From the NCBI RefSeq assembly GCF_035268865.1, contig NZ_DATFKB010000104.1, forward strand, positions 1-64,000: a stretch of 64,000 nt of DNA, given 5' to 3'. Below the pieces are notes generated by a model that did not search any database, was not told the DNA's origin, and saw nothing but the letters and a program-made list of their open reading frames with translations. Position 1 is the first letter of the stretch, and each line of letters opens with the position of its first letter. The translations under genes were made by a program, and so were the position numbers. The stretch is from Salinivirga sp035268865 (GTDB lineage: Bacteria; Bacteroidota; Bacteroidia; Bacteroidales; Salinivirgaceae). Of the stretch, positions 35,977 through 45,500 are shown piece by piece.

Positions 35977-37074
35977 ATGAATTTTATTCCGCTGCTTTTT
36001 TATTCCTGCGCATTTTTTCTGCTTGTGGCCTACATCCTGAGCATTACAATTGCTATGCGGGGAATAAAAGCAAATAAGAAACAAAAAGGAAGCAAGTCAA
36101 ATAAAAATATCAAACCAGACATCATAATAGCGTATCATAATGAAGAGAAAAAATTACCTGCGCTTATAAAAGATTTATTATCACAAACCCATAAACAATT
36201 CCGTGTTTTATGGGTAAATGATTCCTCGACTGACAACAGTGAAACAATAATTAGAAAACAGGGAAAACAACTGGATCAGTACCTGTTAAATAATCCAGAG
36301 AAAGGCAAAAAGCAAGCTATCAGATATGCGATTAGGGAGACAAATGCGCCATTGTGGCTTTTCACTGATGCAGATTGTCGTTTACCCTGCACCTGGGTTT
36401 CAGATTACATTACGCATTTTGAAAACCAAGGCAGTGGTTTATATTTTGGATCGGTAATATACAATGCCAACAATTGGCTCGAAAAAATATTTGCTTTAGA
36501 ATTCCTCAGCTTAACAGGCACAGGGGCAGGTCTGGCTTTAAAGGGCATGCCTGTATACATGAACGGAGCAAATTATGCCATCACATCAGACCTTGGCAGT
36601 GCTTACAACCGAAGCAAAGACGCGCATCTGGCTTCAGGCGATGACGTATTTCTGCTACATACAGTAAAAAAACACTTTGGGCCGGAAAAAATAAAGGCCT
36701 GCCCCGACAGATCGATGATCGTTAAAACAGCAAGCCCTACAACACTTAAGACATTTATTAAGCAAAGAATGAGGTGGGGTGGCAAGGCCACAGCTTATAG
36801 AGATTGGCACGCTCAAGGGCTGGCCATTTTGGTTTTTTCCATTACATCTGCACAACTGGCAAGCTTCTTTTTTATTGAGTATTGGCTCCCATTCATTATG
36901 CTTTGGCTTGGAAAAATAATTACAGACTTCATTGCTTTACATACCTATAGCTTAAGCTGGAAACAGCCCGGGTGGGTAAAATCTTTTTTCATTATGGCGC
37001 CGTTATATCCATTTTATATTTTCACAACAGCCATGCTTGGACTAATTAGTCCGGCAAATAAGTGGCTAAAATAA
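35977..37074 (+). CDS. family 2 glycosyltransferase
   Basis: 365 residues. One N-terminal membrane helix (about 5-27) precedes a GT-A domain: PDIIIAYHNEEKKLPALIKD, then LWVNDSSTDNS and the DxD-type metal site in FTDADC. QRMRWGGKATAYRD carries the (Q/R)xxRW motif typical of processive or membrane-linked GT2 enzymes. Two or three C-terminal helices close the protein. The acceptor is unknown. A hairpin terminator follows, shared with the convergent cytochrome b gene. Confidence 0.92.
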   Translation: MNFIPLLFYSCAFFLLVAYILSITIAMRGIKANKKQKGSKSNKNIKPDIIIAYHNEEKKLPALIKDLLSQTHKQFRVLWVNDSSTDNSETIIRKQGKQLDQYLLNNPEKGKKQAIRYAIRETNAPLWLFTDADCRLPCTWVSDYITHFENQGSGLYFGSVIYNANNWLEKIFALEFLSLTGTGAGLALKGMPVYMNGANYAITSDLGSAYNRSKDAHLASGDDVFLLHTVKKHFGPEKIKACPDRSMIVKTASPTTLKTFIKQRMRWGGKATAYRDWHAQGLAILVFSITSAQLASFFFIEYWLPFIMLWLGKIITDFIALHTYSLSWKQPGWVKSFFIMAPLYPFYIFTTAMLGLISPANKWLK

Positions 37075-37077
37075 AAA

Positions 37078-37105
37078 GCCCCATACAAAATCACTTGCAT
37101 GAGGC
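37078..37105. terminator. bidirectional terminator between convergent genes
   Basis: GCCCCATACAA (37078-37088) pairs at 9 of 11 positions with TTGCATGAGGC (37095-37105). There is an A-run on the left and a short T-rich stretch on the right. Confidence 0.6.
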
Positions 37106-37126
37106 CTCTTATGATTTAAATATATG

Positions 37127-37747
37127 CTAATGGCTTTCGTGATAACCTGATATAATACTTTTATAGTTTTTTAAGGGGTGTTTTCCTACTGAAGCCACGT
37201 ATAAATGAATAATTAAAAATATTGAAATAAAGAAACCTGCCGCAGCATGCACAATAGCTGTTATCTGTATACCACTAATCTCAAATACCTCATCAATAAT
37301 AAACTCAGGAAATAGCAGAGCAACACCTGTTATAATTACTATTGGCATAAGCAAATACATGGCAGAAGTATAAGCAATTCGCTGCAAGGGATTAAACTTA
37401 TTATTTTTTTCAATTGGATAGGGCTTCGGGGCATCTTTAAAATAACCGGTCAGATAATATTGTGTTTGTTTGGTAAGCCGCTGCAATAATCCTTTCATCT
37501 TTATGCGGTATTGCTTTCCATTTTCAGTAAAGAGGTTTGCGAAAAAGAAAAACACGTAACTAACCACTGCAATAACCCCAAATATATTATGGAGGATAAT
37601 CGCTGTATCGAATGGTATAAACGGATACTTAATGTCGGAATACTGAATACTGATACCTGTTAAAATTAACATTATGATACACAAAGCATTTAAACCATGC
37701 CATAAGCGCAACCAAACAGGATATAGATATAGTTTTTCGCTATTCAT
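37127..37747 (-). CDS. membrane cytochrome b (b561/HydC-like)
   Basis: 206 residues with four core transmembrane helices. Candidate haem-ligand histidines sit in helix 1 (VWLRLWHGLNA), helix 2 (IILHNIFGV) and helix 4 (IVHAAAGFFISIFLIIHLYV), the pattern of di-haem cytochrome b561/FdnI/HydC subunits that oxidise or reduce quinones. It begins 5 bp after the heptaheme cytochrome gene and is almost certainly cotranscribed with it. Together they look like a quinol:cytochrome c module in the inner membrane. Confidence 0.88.
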   Translation of the reverse strand: MNSEKLYLYPVWLRLWHGLNALCIIMLILTGISIQYSDIKYPFIPFDTAIILHNIFGVIAVVSYVFFFFANLFTENGKQYRIKMKGLLQRLTKQTQYYLTGYFKDAPKPYPIEKNNKFNPLQRIAYTSAMYLLMPIVIITGVALLFPEFIIDEVFEISGIQITAIVHAAAGFFISIFLIIHLYVASVGKHPLKNYKSIISGYHESH

Positions 37748-37752
37748 AATAA

Positions 37753-38703
37753 TTATCTTTTTACAATTCGCATGATAATATGGACCAAAATACCGCCAAA
37801 GGTCAGTGCAAAAATCAGCAAGCTGATATTATTTAGGTACTTATTTCTGTTGGCCCCAACAACGTAAGCCTCATTTAAGATTACATCATTATAAAAGCCG
37901 GATGACCGGTCGGAAGTTCGCTTATATTTATAAAGCTTATTGCTTAGCAGAGAATTTGTAGAGTGACATTCAACACACTTTCTCACTGCTTTTTCCTTGG
38001 CCAAAATTTCATGCGATACATTCATGGTATCTTGAACTGAAGTATGGCATTCGATACATCGTACATTTTTAAAATGCAGCTCCTGATTGGGCAGCCAATT
38101 ATGTGTCTCCATGATTTGGGGTTGCTCCTGTTCGGTAAAAAGTTGATAACGGGTAAGGTCCCCATGACAATCAAGGCACATTGCATTATTACCAGCAACA
38201 ATTTCTTTAATCATACTTGTGCTATCACGCGCAATAAGCTTATATGTATGTGGGTCGTGGCATTTGGCACATGTAAAGTTATCACCAATAGCCTTAACGT
38301 GCACACTTTCATTTACCTGCTCTGATATTTCATCAAAATGGAATTCTGCGAAAAGGTCGTCACCACCGTGACAATCCATACATTTATATTGGGGCTCCAA
38401 TTTTAAAGAAGCCTTGTGTGGGTATGTTTCATACTCATAATTATGACAATCGATACAAGCAAAAGTACCATGCACACCTTCCATATAGCCAATACTGTCT
38501 ACAATATAATAAGGATTCATAATACGACGCTCACGCGTATCAGTCATTTCGATATAAACACCATAATGCGAATTGCCATGACATTGGAAGCATGTACGGT
38601 TCATATCGACCATTTCGGGCTCATTATCCTGCGCAACAGCCGTCCCTTGAAAAAAAAGAAACAATAATGCTGGCAGTATCAGAATCAGTTTTTGCATATT
38701 CAT
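37753..38703 (-). CDS. heptaheme cytochrome c with C-terminal membrane anchor
   Basis: 316 residues: signal peptide (1-24), seven CxxCH haem sites (CFQCH, CIDCH, CMDCH, CAKCH, CLDCH, CIECH, CVECH) spread over about 35-255, then one C-terminal transmembrane helix (about 290-310) ending RIVKR. Extra histidines between sites (for example SHYGVY, FHFDEI, THNWLP) can serve as distal ligands. It probably passes electrons from the adjacent cytochrome b into the periplasm, as NapC/CymA- or Cbc-type complexes do. The spacing of 5 bp to the cytochrome b gene supports a complex. Confidence 0.92.
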   Translation of the reverse strand: MNMQKLILILPALLFLFFQGTAVAQDNEPEMVDMNRTCFQCHGNSHYGVYIEMTDTRERRIMNPYYIVDSIGYMEGVHGTFACIDCHNYEYETYPHKASLKLEPQYKCMDCHGGDDLFAEFHFDEISEQVNESVHVKAIGDNFTCAKCHDPHTYKLIARDSTSMIKEIVAGNNAMCLDCHGDLTRYQLFTEQEQPQIMETHNWLPNQELHFKNVRCIECHTSVQDTMNVSHEILAKEKAVRKCVECHSTNSLLSNKLYKYKRTSDRSSGFYNDVILNEAYVVGANRNKYLNNISLLIFALTFGGILVHIIMRIVKR

Positions 38704-38808
38704 AAAATTTGCATTTATGTTTTACCGGAATTAAACAATTCTGGGTTAAATAAAAGCACGCCCAACAGGTTAGCTATTGCCAACCCATTGAGCTGTGCAA
38801 TAATCTGG

Positions 38809-39225
38809 CTATTTCATTGATCTGATATAATTAATCAGAGCCCAACGATCTTCTTCATATTCAATTTTCGACTCATAATTGGGCATTTCATCGCGTCCGA
38901 TAATAGACATATAATACAGTTCGCCATCGGTTTTTGATTGTATCTCTTCTGAACTGAAATCACGCATAGCGGTTTCTAACATACGAGATTTTGGGCCGTC
39001 TCCCTCTCCTTTATTTCCATGACAAGAGCGGCAATGTTTCATATAAAGGCTGCGCCCAACATTTTTAAGCGACTTATCACCTTTGTGCGGATTTTCCATA
39101 TTCTTATACTTGGCTGGAATCTCCCACTCTGGTCCGTACTGTTTATCTTGTGGTAAACTGAAGGACATTAGAATAAAAGCCATTGCTATGGCTGATACTA
39201 GAATTGCTAAATAGGTCTTTTTCAT
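38809..39225 (-). CDS. periplasmic monoheme cytochrome c
   Basis: 138 residues with a signal peptide (about 1-24) and a single class I haem site, CRSCHGNKGEGDG. A downstream Met that can act as sixth ligand is present in IGRDEMPNYESKI. It probably shuttles electrons in the periplasm between the inner-membrane module and the outer-membrane components encoded on either side. Gaps are 105 bp and 29 bp to its neighbours on the same strand. Confidence 0.9.
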   Translation of the reverse strand: MKKTYLAILVSAIAMAFILMSFSLPQDKQYGPEWEIPAKYKNMENPHKGDKSLKNVGRSLYMKHCRSCHGNKGEGDGPKSRMLETAMRDFSSEEIQSKTDGELYYMSIIGRDEMPNYESKIEYEEDRWALINYIRSMK

Positions 39226-39254
39226 AATTCAAAAATTTACGTTATACGAATTGT

Positions 39255-40121
39255 TTAAAATGACCATAACCTTGTAATGGTAAAACCAAAATTAAACTGC
39301 TCGAGCTCAAACTCTTTGGTCTCACGCACCATTGCATATTGAGGCAATAAGTGATTTGTGTAACCCATGTATAAATGAAATGCATGGGTACTGGTTACGA
39401 TCTCATATCCAATAGTAATATTTGGATTTAGTTCATATTCTTCTGTTCCCGATAGTCTCAGGAAGTCAAGTGGCTGATCATAATTAAATACGATATTGCC
39501 TGTTGGAGCGACTCTAACCCTTCCATTGAAATGTATACCTACACGATCGTAATCGAATCGTGAAGTATCGGTCATATTAAAGTGAGAAAAACTTGCTCCA
39601 AGTTGTACACTTACTCTATATCCAAACTTACGGCTCATGATGAGCTGCCCGAAGTAAGATAGCCTCTGTGGGAAGGCATTCTGGGCTCCCAAATTTTCTT
39701 TTTCACGTCCATCAATACCCATGTTTCCGTAGAGTGCCAAACCAAGCGGGCGAGAGTTATCGCGCGTCTGTTCAAAAACAGTCCACTTTGCGTTGAAATC
39801 ATGTGTCATATTTGTTCTTGTCAGGCCATAACCTACCTGTACATTTTCGTAGGGCACATAATCAAATCCTATTCGAATATTTGCTGAAGAGTAAATTCCA
39901 TATAAATCAGAAATTCCCTCTTCCATTGTACCAAACTTATGCTGAATTGCCATTTGAAGTGTTTTCTCGGGCAAAATAAATGTGGTTTGATTGTCGAGCA
40001 AATAAGGGCTCTCAAAAGGAGCTCTAACAGGTCTGGGTTTAGTTTCTTTTTCAGTTTCCTGAGCAATCAAAAACTGACAGCTTAAGAATAAAACCGATAA
40101 AAGCAGTAGTATTTTCTTCAT
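39255..40121 (-). CDS. DUF5777 family outer-membrane beta-barrel
   Basis: 288 residues with a signal peptide (1-20). From residue 45 on, alternating amphipathic strands (LQMAIQHKFG, ANIRIGFDYVPYENVQVGYG, FGYRVSVQLGASFSHF, HAFHLYMGYTN) end with FNFGFTITRLWSF, whose terminal aromatic is typical of outer-membrane barrels. DUF5777 barrels recur next to c-type cytochromes in Bacteroidota. The size would allow about 12 strands, smaller than MtrB-type porins. It may be a sheath or pore for electron transfer, which is inference. Confidence 0.85.
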   Translation of the reverse strand: MKKILLLLSVLFLSCQFLIAQETEKETKPRPVRAPFESPYLLDNQTTFILPEKTLQMAIQHKFGTMEEGISDLYGIYSSANIRIGFDYVPYENVQVGYGLTRTNMTHDFNAKWTVFEQTRDNSRPLGLALYGNMGIDGREKENLGAQNAFPQRLSYFGQLIMSRKFGYRVSVQLGASFSHFNMTDTSRFDYDRVGIHFNGRVRVAPTGNIVFNYDQPLDFLRLSGTEEYELNPNITIGYEIVTSTHAFHLYMGYTNHLLPQYAMVRETKEFELEQFNFGFTITRLWSF

Positions 40122-40132
40122 GATAAATCTTT

Positions 40133-40498
40133 TTAATTATTTGGTGCACCTTGTTCAAGCCAGGCTTGAACAAGAGCGGCCTGCTCTGCAGTATAATTCT
40201 TATAATGAGAATTCTCCGGTGCTGCAACATTATAAATATTATTATCGCTGTTTAAGTCGATATATTCCGCGTTGCCCGTGAGGCTATTGTATGCATTTCC
40301 GGTAGTTAAATCCGGCGATTGTCCACCATTGTGACAATCTGTGCATCCGGCGTCGTTAAATATGGGTTCTACATCATTTGCAAAACTAACTTCTTCTGAG
40401 ACTTCGGGTAATGCTTCAGCCTCAAAAGCCGTATATTCACAACCCCACAGAAATAGCACTGCAGTTAATAAAAATATGTGAATAAAACTCTTTTTCAT
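40133..40498 (-). CDS. monoheme cytochrome c lipoprotein
   Basis: 121 residues. The lipobox LFLWGC places the lipidated Cys at residue 20. One haem site, CTDCHNGG, follows DVEPIFNDAGC, the pattern of 'planctomycete-type' short cytochrome c domains; a distal Met is not clear. It lies 11 bp upstream of the barrel gene and is cotranscribed with it. Lipidation suggests an outer-membrane location beside that barrel. Confidence 0.88.
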   Translation of the reverse strand: MKKSFIHIFLLTAVLFLWGCEYTAFEAEALPEVSEEVSFANDVEPIFNDAGCTDCHNGGQSPDLTTGNAYNSLTGNAEYIDLNSDNNIYNVAAPENSHYKNYTAEQAALVQAWLEQGAPNN

Positions 40499-40553
40499 TT
40501 TGATTAGCTTTTTTCTTGTAAAATATGTTTTGGTTAAAAACAGTTTACAAAGA

Positions 40554-40581
40554 ATGGGGACTTCTTAAAAAAAGCCCCCAT
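40554..40581 (-). terminator. possible terminator after the hexaheme gene
   Basis: ATGGGG (40554-40559) pairs with CCCCAT (40576-40581) with further A/T pairing inside. No clean T-run follows on the minus strand, so it may be an attenuating hairpin. It would partly separate the hexaheme gene from the genes downstream. Confidence 0.4.
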
Positions 40582-40601
40582 CTTGTTTATTAAGTAATCT
40601 A

Positions 40602-41630
40602 TTAATTAAAAACCTCAATTGAATTCTGAAGCAATGCTTTCACGTAAGCAGGGTTATGTACACCCATACTGCGATCTTCAGCAACAGTAGCCCAGTTAAA
40701 ATAGGCTCCGGCCTGATCAATTGTAAGATTTAGGCTACTTCCGTAATTCAATGCTTCTCCACTATCATCCAAAAGATGCCCGTCTGTTCCAATAATGTTT
40801 GCATTAATAAGTGCAGTTTCCAGATCACCAAGCATAGACTCAACTTCTGTTTGAACACCATTCACATCAAAACTACTGGCATCGGTATGACAGCTGGTAC
40901 AGCTTGCCAAATTAGGCACAAAAGTGTGTCCTCCGGTAGAATTGTTATCAGCAGCAGGAGACATATGACAACTATTACAAGAGGCTCCGGTTCTGTGTGT
41001 AGAAGCGCCTGGCTCAGGATAACTCATACTACCAGCCAACTCGTAACCACCAATACCTTCTAATACTGTAGCCTGTGTACCGTGGTGCGGGCCATAATGC
41101 GGACTGGTAATTGCATAAGTACCGTCTGTTGAAGATGGAGCTGGGGTGCGTGGCTGGTGGCAGCTGGCACACAAGTTACTACTACCTTCAAAATCAAGCG
41201 AGGAACCGTCCATTAATAAAGTAACTGCCTCTTTTGTACGCATTGCATAGTCAGGACCGTCATTTTCGAAATCAAGGGTGTTATGATCGTCGTGACAAGT
41301 ATTACATGCAATTGCTGTTGGAATAGGTATATCAGCAGCAGTGGTATCCCTGCCTGTATGTTGTGTTTCTACAAAACCCTCGTGGGAGTGGCATGCAGCA
41401 CAATCATTTCTACCACCGGCATAACCGACATTTGCTCCTGCAGCGTGCACGCTTGATGCATATTGCGTACTAACAGAATCTTGCTTTTCGTCATTATGAC
41501 ATTCTTTACAAACTTCGCTTGCATTTTGTCCGTCTTGCCCTACGGGCCCCTCAGGACCTTCACAACTTATAGTTATTGCCAATGCAAATAGGGCCGAGAT
41601 CGTCAATAGATAGTTTAATGTTCTTTTCAT
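40602..41630 (-). CDS. hexaheme cytochrome c lipoprotein with collagen-like linker
   Basis: 342 residues from the ATG that opens MKRTLNYLLTISALF; an upstream in-frame ATG at 41813 would add 61 residues before the signal peptide and has no RBS, whereas AGAGGA precedes the chosen start. Lipidation is expected at Cys in TISCEGPEG. A Gly-Pro-rich linker (GPEGPVGQDGQN) follows, similar to the linker after the lipid Cys in surface cytochromes of the MtrC/OmcA type. Six CxxCH sites follow: CKECH, CAACH, CNTCH, CASCH, CNSCH and CTSCH. A haem-free helical end closes with GVHNPAYVKALL. A cell-surface position is likely but unproven. Confidence 0.9.
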   Translation of the reverse strand: MKRTLNYLLTISALFALAITISCEGPEGPVGQDGQNASEVCKECHNDEKQDSVSTQYASSVHAAGANVGYAGGRNDCAACHSHEGFVETQHTGRDTTAADIPIPTAIACNTCHDDHNTLDFENDGPDYAMRTKEAVTLLMDGSSLDFEGSSNLCASCHQPRTPAPSSTDGTYAITSPHYGPHHGTQATVLEGIGGYELAGSMSYPEPGASTHRTGASCNSCHMSPAADNNSTGGHTFVPNLASCTSCHTDASSFDVNGVQTEVESMLGDLETALINANIIGTDGHLLDDSGEALNYGSSLNLTIDQAGAYFNWATVAEDRSMGVHNPAYVKALLQNSIEVFN

Positions 41631-41815
41631 ATTCCTCTGATTTTTATTGTTTTCACCTATTAATCTATTTTTTAAAATACTTCTTCTGGTTTGCCATAAA
41701 CATTTTAGATAAAAATACGCATATATCTTCTTTTGGATTGATTTTTGGGCTTGATTGCTTATACTTAATTGATTGAATTTACATAACCCTGAAGCTACAA
41801 AACCCCAACTCATTT

Positions 41816-41831
41816 GTTGATATATATCAAC
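41816..41831. promoter_or_regulatory. perfect FNR-type binding palindrome
   Basis: GTTGATATATATCAAC is a perfect 16-bp palindrome containing TTGAT-N4-ATCAA (41817-41830), the FNR consensus. Its centre at 41823.5 is 41.5 bp from a start site predicted near 41865 from the -7 box at 41854. It also lies 186 bp upstream of the divergent hexaheme gene. Confidence 0.8.
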
Positions 41832-41853
41832 CGGTGATCTTTTTAAAAATTAA

Positions 41854-41861
41854 TACTTTTG
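41854..41861 (+). promoter_or_regulatory. -7 box of the FNR-like gene, probably leaderless
   Basis: TACTTTTG fits TAnnTTTG exactly. No TTTG -33 element stands 19 nt upstream, which fits an activator-dependent promoter. The ATG is only 4 nt downstream, so transcription would begin at or just before the start codon. Confidence 0.5.
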
Positions 41862-41865
41862 AGCG

Positions 41866-42558
41866 ATGGATTTTAAACCTTGTAATTCTTGTGGAACTTG
41901 CCCTGTAGGATGGGATAACTTTAAAAACTTAACTGAAGCCCAAATTAAAGAAATAGATGAAACACGTTTTGAGGCAAGATATAGAGCTGGAGAGATGATA
42001 TTTAAACAAGGCACACCTACTCCCAATGCTGTATTTATGGCCGATGGTTTAGCAAAACTTTATTTAGAAACAGAAGAGGGCAAAAGAGTAATTATCGCAT
42101 TAATAAAGCCAGGCAGACTTATAGGTGGACCCGGTATTTTTATTGATGACACACATTACTTTAATCTGGCTGCTGTGGAAGACTCAACGGTATGTTTTAT
42201 AGGTATGAACATGCTTAAAAAAATGGTACACGAAAACGGGGATTTTGCTGAAGGTTTTTTGAGAGACATAAGTATTAAAGGACTGGAAAGTTTGAAAAAG
42301 ATCATAACCTTTAGTCAGAAAAAAATGAACGGCCGCCTTGCAGAAGGCCTTCTTTACCTGAGCGACAAGATTTATAATACTGAAGATTTCGACTGCCAAC
42401 TTACAAGACAGGAAATTGGAGAGCTTACACTTATGACCAAAGAAAGTGTTGTAAGGCTTTTAAAAGAATTTGATGAAGAAGGCATCCTTGATGTAAAAGG
42501 AGGCCGAATTAAAATATTAGACAAAGAGCGGCTAAACAAGATTATGCAATCTGGCTAA
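41866..42558 (+). CDS. FNR-like Crp-family regulator with N-terminal cysteine cluster
   Basis: 230 residues. Cys6, Cys9 and Cys12 form CNSCGTC at the very start, and Cys110 lies in the cAMP-like domain; E. coli FNR uses three N-terminal cysteines plus Cys122 to hold an oxygen-labile [4Fe-4S] cluster, and the spacing here (98 residues against 93) is close. The beta-roll covers about 35-120, the dimer helix about 120-150. The helix-turn-helix has LTRQEIGELTLMTKESVVRLL, keeping the Glu and Arg that read the target but with Val where FNR has Ser212. A perfect FNR site lies upstream. It probably senses oxygen and controls the cytochrome genes and itself. Confidence 0.9.
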   Translation: MDFKPCNSCGTCPVGWDNFKNLTEAQIKEIDETRFEARYRAGEMIFKQGTPTPNAVFMADGLAKLYLETEEGKRVIIALIKPGRLIGGPGIFIDDTHYFNLAAVEDSTVCFIGMNMLKKMVHENGDFAEGFLRDISIKGLESLKKIITFSQKKMNGRLAEGLLYLSDKIYNTEDFDCQLTRQEIGELTLMTKESVVRLLKEFDEEGILDVKGGRIKILDKERLNKIMQSG

Positions 42559-42593
42559 CCGCCTAATTAAAAAAGCTTTATATTAAAAAAACT

Positions 42594-45500
42594 ATGAAAC
42601 ATTTGCGAAAATTATTATTTAGCCCGGCAACCATGGTCGTTCTCCTGATCATGGCTGCTTTTTTTATGGGACTTGCCACATTCATTGAGAATGACTTTGG
42701 ACCCAAAGCTGCCAAAAATGCAATATATAATGCCTGGTGGTTTGAAGTGTTGCTTTTTTTACTTGCAGTCAATTTCTTTGGATCAATTTTCGACCGAAAA
42801 CTCTATAAAAAAAGAAAATGGCCCGTATTGCTATTCCATATTGCATTTGTGATAATATTAATAGGTGCTGCAATAACACGGTATTTTGGTTATGAAGGCA
42901 CTATGCACATTCGCGAAGGCAACGCTTCATCCAGCATACTGCTGCATGAAAAGGCTTTAAAAGTGAAACCTACAGAAGCTCATAATTTTCAGCATCTTTT
43001 TGATTATGATATTGAAAATCCCTCTTCATTTGAGGAAGCAATAGAACTCGATGGAGAGACATACGATATTACCCTATCAAAAAACTACAATGCCGCCATT
43101 GAAAAAGCAGAACCCTCAGAGGAAGGCAAACCAACAATTGGCTTTGTACTGGCGGGCCGATCTTATCGTGGATTTTCATACATTACCCAGGGAGAAAAAA
43201 GGCAATACGGGATGCTTACTGTAGCCTTCTCCGACACCGATACTGCGGCAGACATTAGGTTCAGTTATAAAAACGACACGTTTTTTATAGAATCAAGAAC
43301 ACCAATAGCCCAGGGCAGAATGGGAGATCAAGAACAACGAAAACTAACAGCCGGAAAAACTGCACTTGAAACAAAAAAGCTTTACCAAACAGCCAATGTA
43401 AATCTTGTAGCACAAGAGTTGTATAAATCAGCAAACATAATTGCTGCACCGGTAAGGGCACAGAACCACAAAGCCAGCCGCCCGGCCCTTATATTTAATG
43501 TATCGCACAACAATAAGGATAAAAAGGTTGTAGTATGGCAAAGCAGAGAGTTTACCAATAACATCTCTACAGTAAAATTCGGGGAAACATCGCTCGATTT
43601 TGCATACGGTTATAAAGTAATTGAATTACCGTTTGAGATCTACCTGAACGACTTTGAAATAGAGCGTTACCCCGGTTCACACAGTCCATCCTCTTTTTCA
43701 AGTCACGTTACCATTTACCAGGAGGGCAAAGATCCTAAACCGTATCACATTTATATGAACAACATTTTAAAAATGGAAGGATACCGCTTTTACCAATCGT
43801 CTTATGATAAAGATGAGAAAGGGACAATTTTATCTGTAAACCACGATACAACCGGAACAACAGTGACCTACATCGGCTATTTTCTACTTACACTCGGCCT
43901 GTTATGGTCACTTGTCAGCAAACATACATTTTTGCGCAACACCAAAATTAAAACTCTGAGTGTGTTGGCACTTTTCATGTTTTTGTTAACACCTTTTAGC
44001 GACTTAAAGGCACAACATAAAACGCACCATACACCCAAAAACATCGTATCGAAAAATCATGCTTTAACTTTTGGAAAGCTATTGATACAAGATGACCAGG
44101 GCAGAACCAAGCCGGTCAATACACTGGCGTCTGATATAATGCGCAAAATCTCCAGAAAATCAAAAATAGCAGGCATGAATCCTGCTCAGTTTTTCCTTGA
44201 GATGCATGTTAACCCTGAGAACCTTGTACACATTCCCTTTATAAAAGTTGGAAACGACAGGGTGCAACAAATCATAGGTATAAACTCAAACTATGCCTCC
44301 TATACAGACATCGTAGCACCGGGTAAAGGATATAAACTAAGCGGCATGGTCGAAAAAGTTTATGCAAAAGCACCCGCAGAGCGCAATAAGGCCGACAAGG
44401 AAGTTATTAAAGTCGATGAGCGCGTAAATATTTGTTATGGCATGTTTACTGGTAGATTTCTAAGATTATTTCCGGCAAAGGACTCTGCTATTGACAAATG
44501 GCAAACGCCAGATAATGCATGGAAATACGCCAAAAACCCGGAAGACTCAGCCTTCCTAAAAGATGTAACAGGCGTTTATTTTCAGGAACTTTCAAAAGCC
44601 AAAAAATCTGGAAATTATGCTCAGGCCACTGAAATATTAAATGGGATAAAAAAATACCAGCGCAGTCATGCCCAATATGAGCTCCCATCAGAGAGCAAAA
44701 CAAACATGGAGCTGACCTATTATCGTTGGAATATTTTCAAAAAATTATTCCCTTTCTATGCCACTGTTGGACTAATATACCTATTCATACTTGTCGGAAG
44801 CATTATTTCAGGCAAGCGATTTTCTCCATGGCTCAACCGGTCATTTATGATTCTGGTACTAATTGGATTTCTTGCACATACAGCAGGACTTGCCATAAGG
44901 TGGTATATTTCGGGGCACGCACCGATGAGTAACGGGTACGAATCCATGATTTTTGTATCCTGGGTTACCATTTTAGCAGGATTTCTGTTTAACAGGTACT
45001 CGCCATTCTCGCTGGCGGCCACTGCAATCCTGGGCGGGTTTACGCTAATGGTGGCCAACCTTAGTTTTATGGACCCACAAATAACAAATCTGGTTCCGGT
45101 ACTTAAATCCTATTGGCTCACACTACATGTTTCTGTTATTACAGGCAGCTACGGATTCCTCGGGCTTGGTGCTATCCTCGGCATTATAAACCTTATTCTT
45201 TTTATGCTTCAAAGTAAAAAGAATAAAACTCGTATTAATGAAACCATAGAAAGCCTTACGGTAATTAACCATAAAACATTAATCCTGGGTGTTATCTTTT
45301 TAACCATAGGAACTTTCCTTGGTGCTGTTTGGGCTAATGAATCGTGGGGTCGCTACTGGGGGTGGGACCCTAAAGAAACGTGGTCACTTATAACGATCAT
45401 AGTTTATACAGTTGTAACGCACGCCAGACTTGTTAAAAATATGAATGGCATATTCGTTTTTAATGTGTTATCTGTTTATGCATTTTTCTCGGTATTAATG

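Noticed and set aside
40776..41063. A plus-strand frame inside the hexaheme gene
   Set aside because: It is antisense to six well-formed CxxCH sites and arises from their codons.
41631..41813. An upstream start for the hexaheme cytochrome gene
   Set aside because: It would put 61 residues before the signal peptide and lipobox, and the start at 41630 has an AGAGGA just ahead.
42578..42772. A 64-residue minus-strand frame over the start of ccsBA
   Set aside because: Antisense to the first helices of CcsB; hydrophobic codons give a shadow frame.
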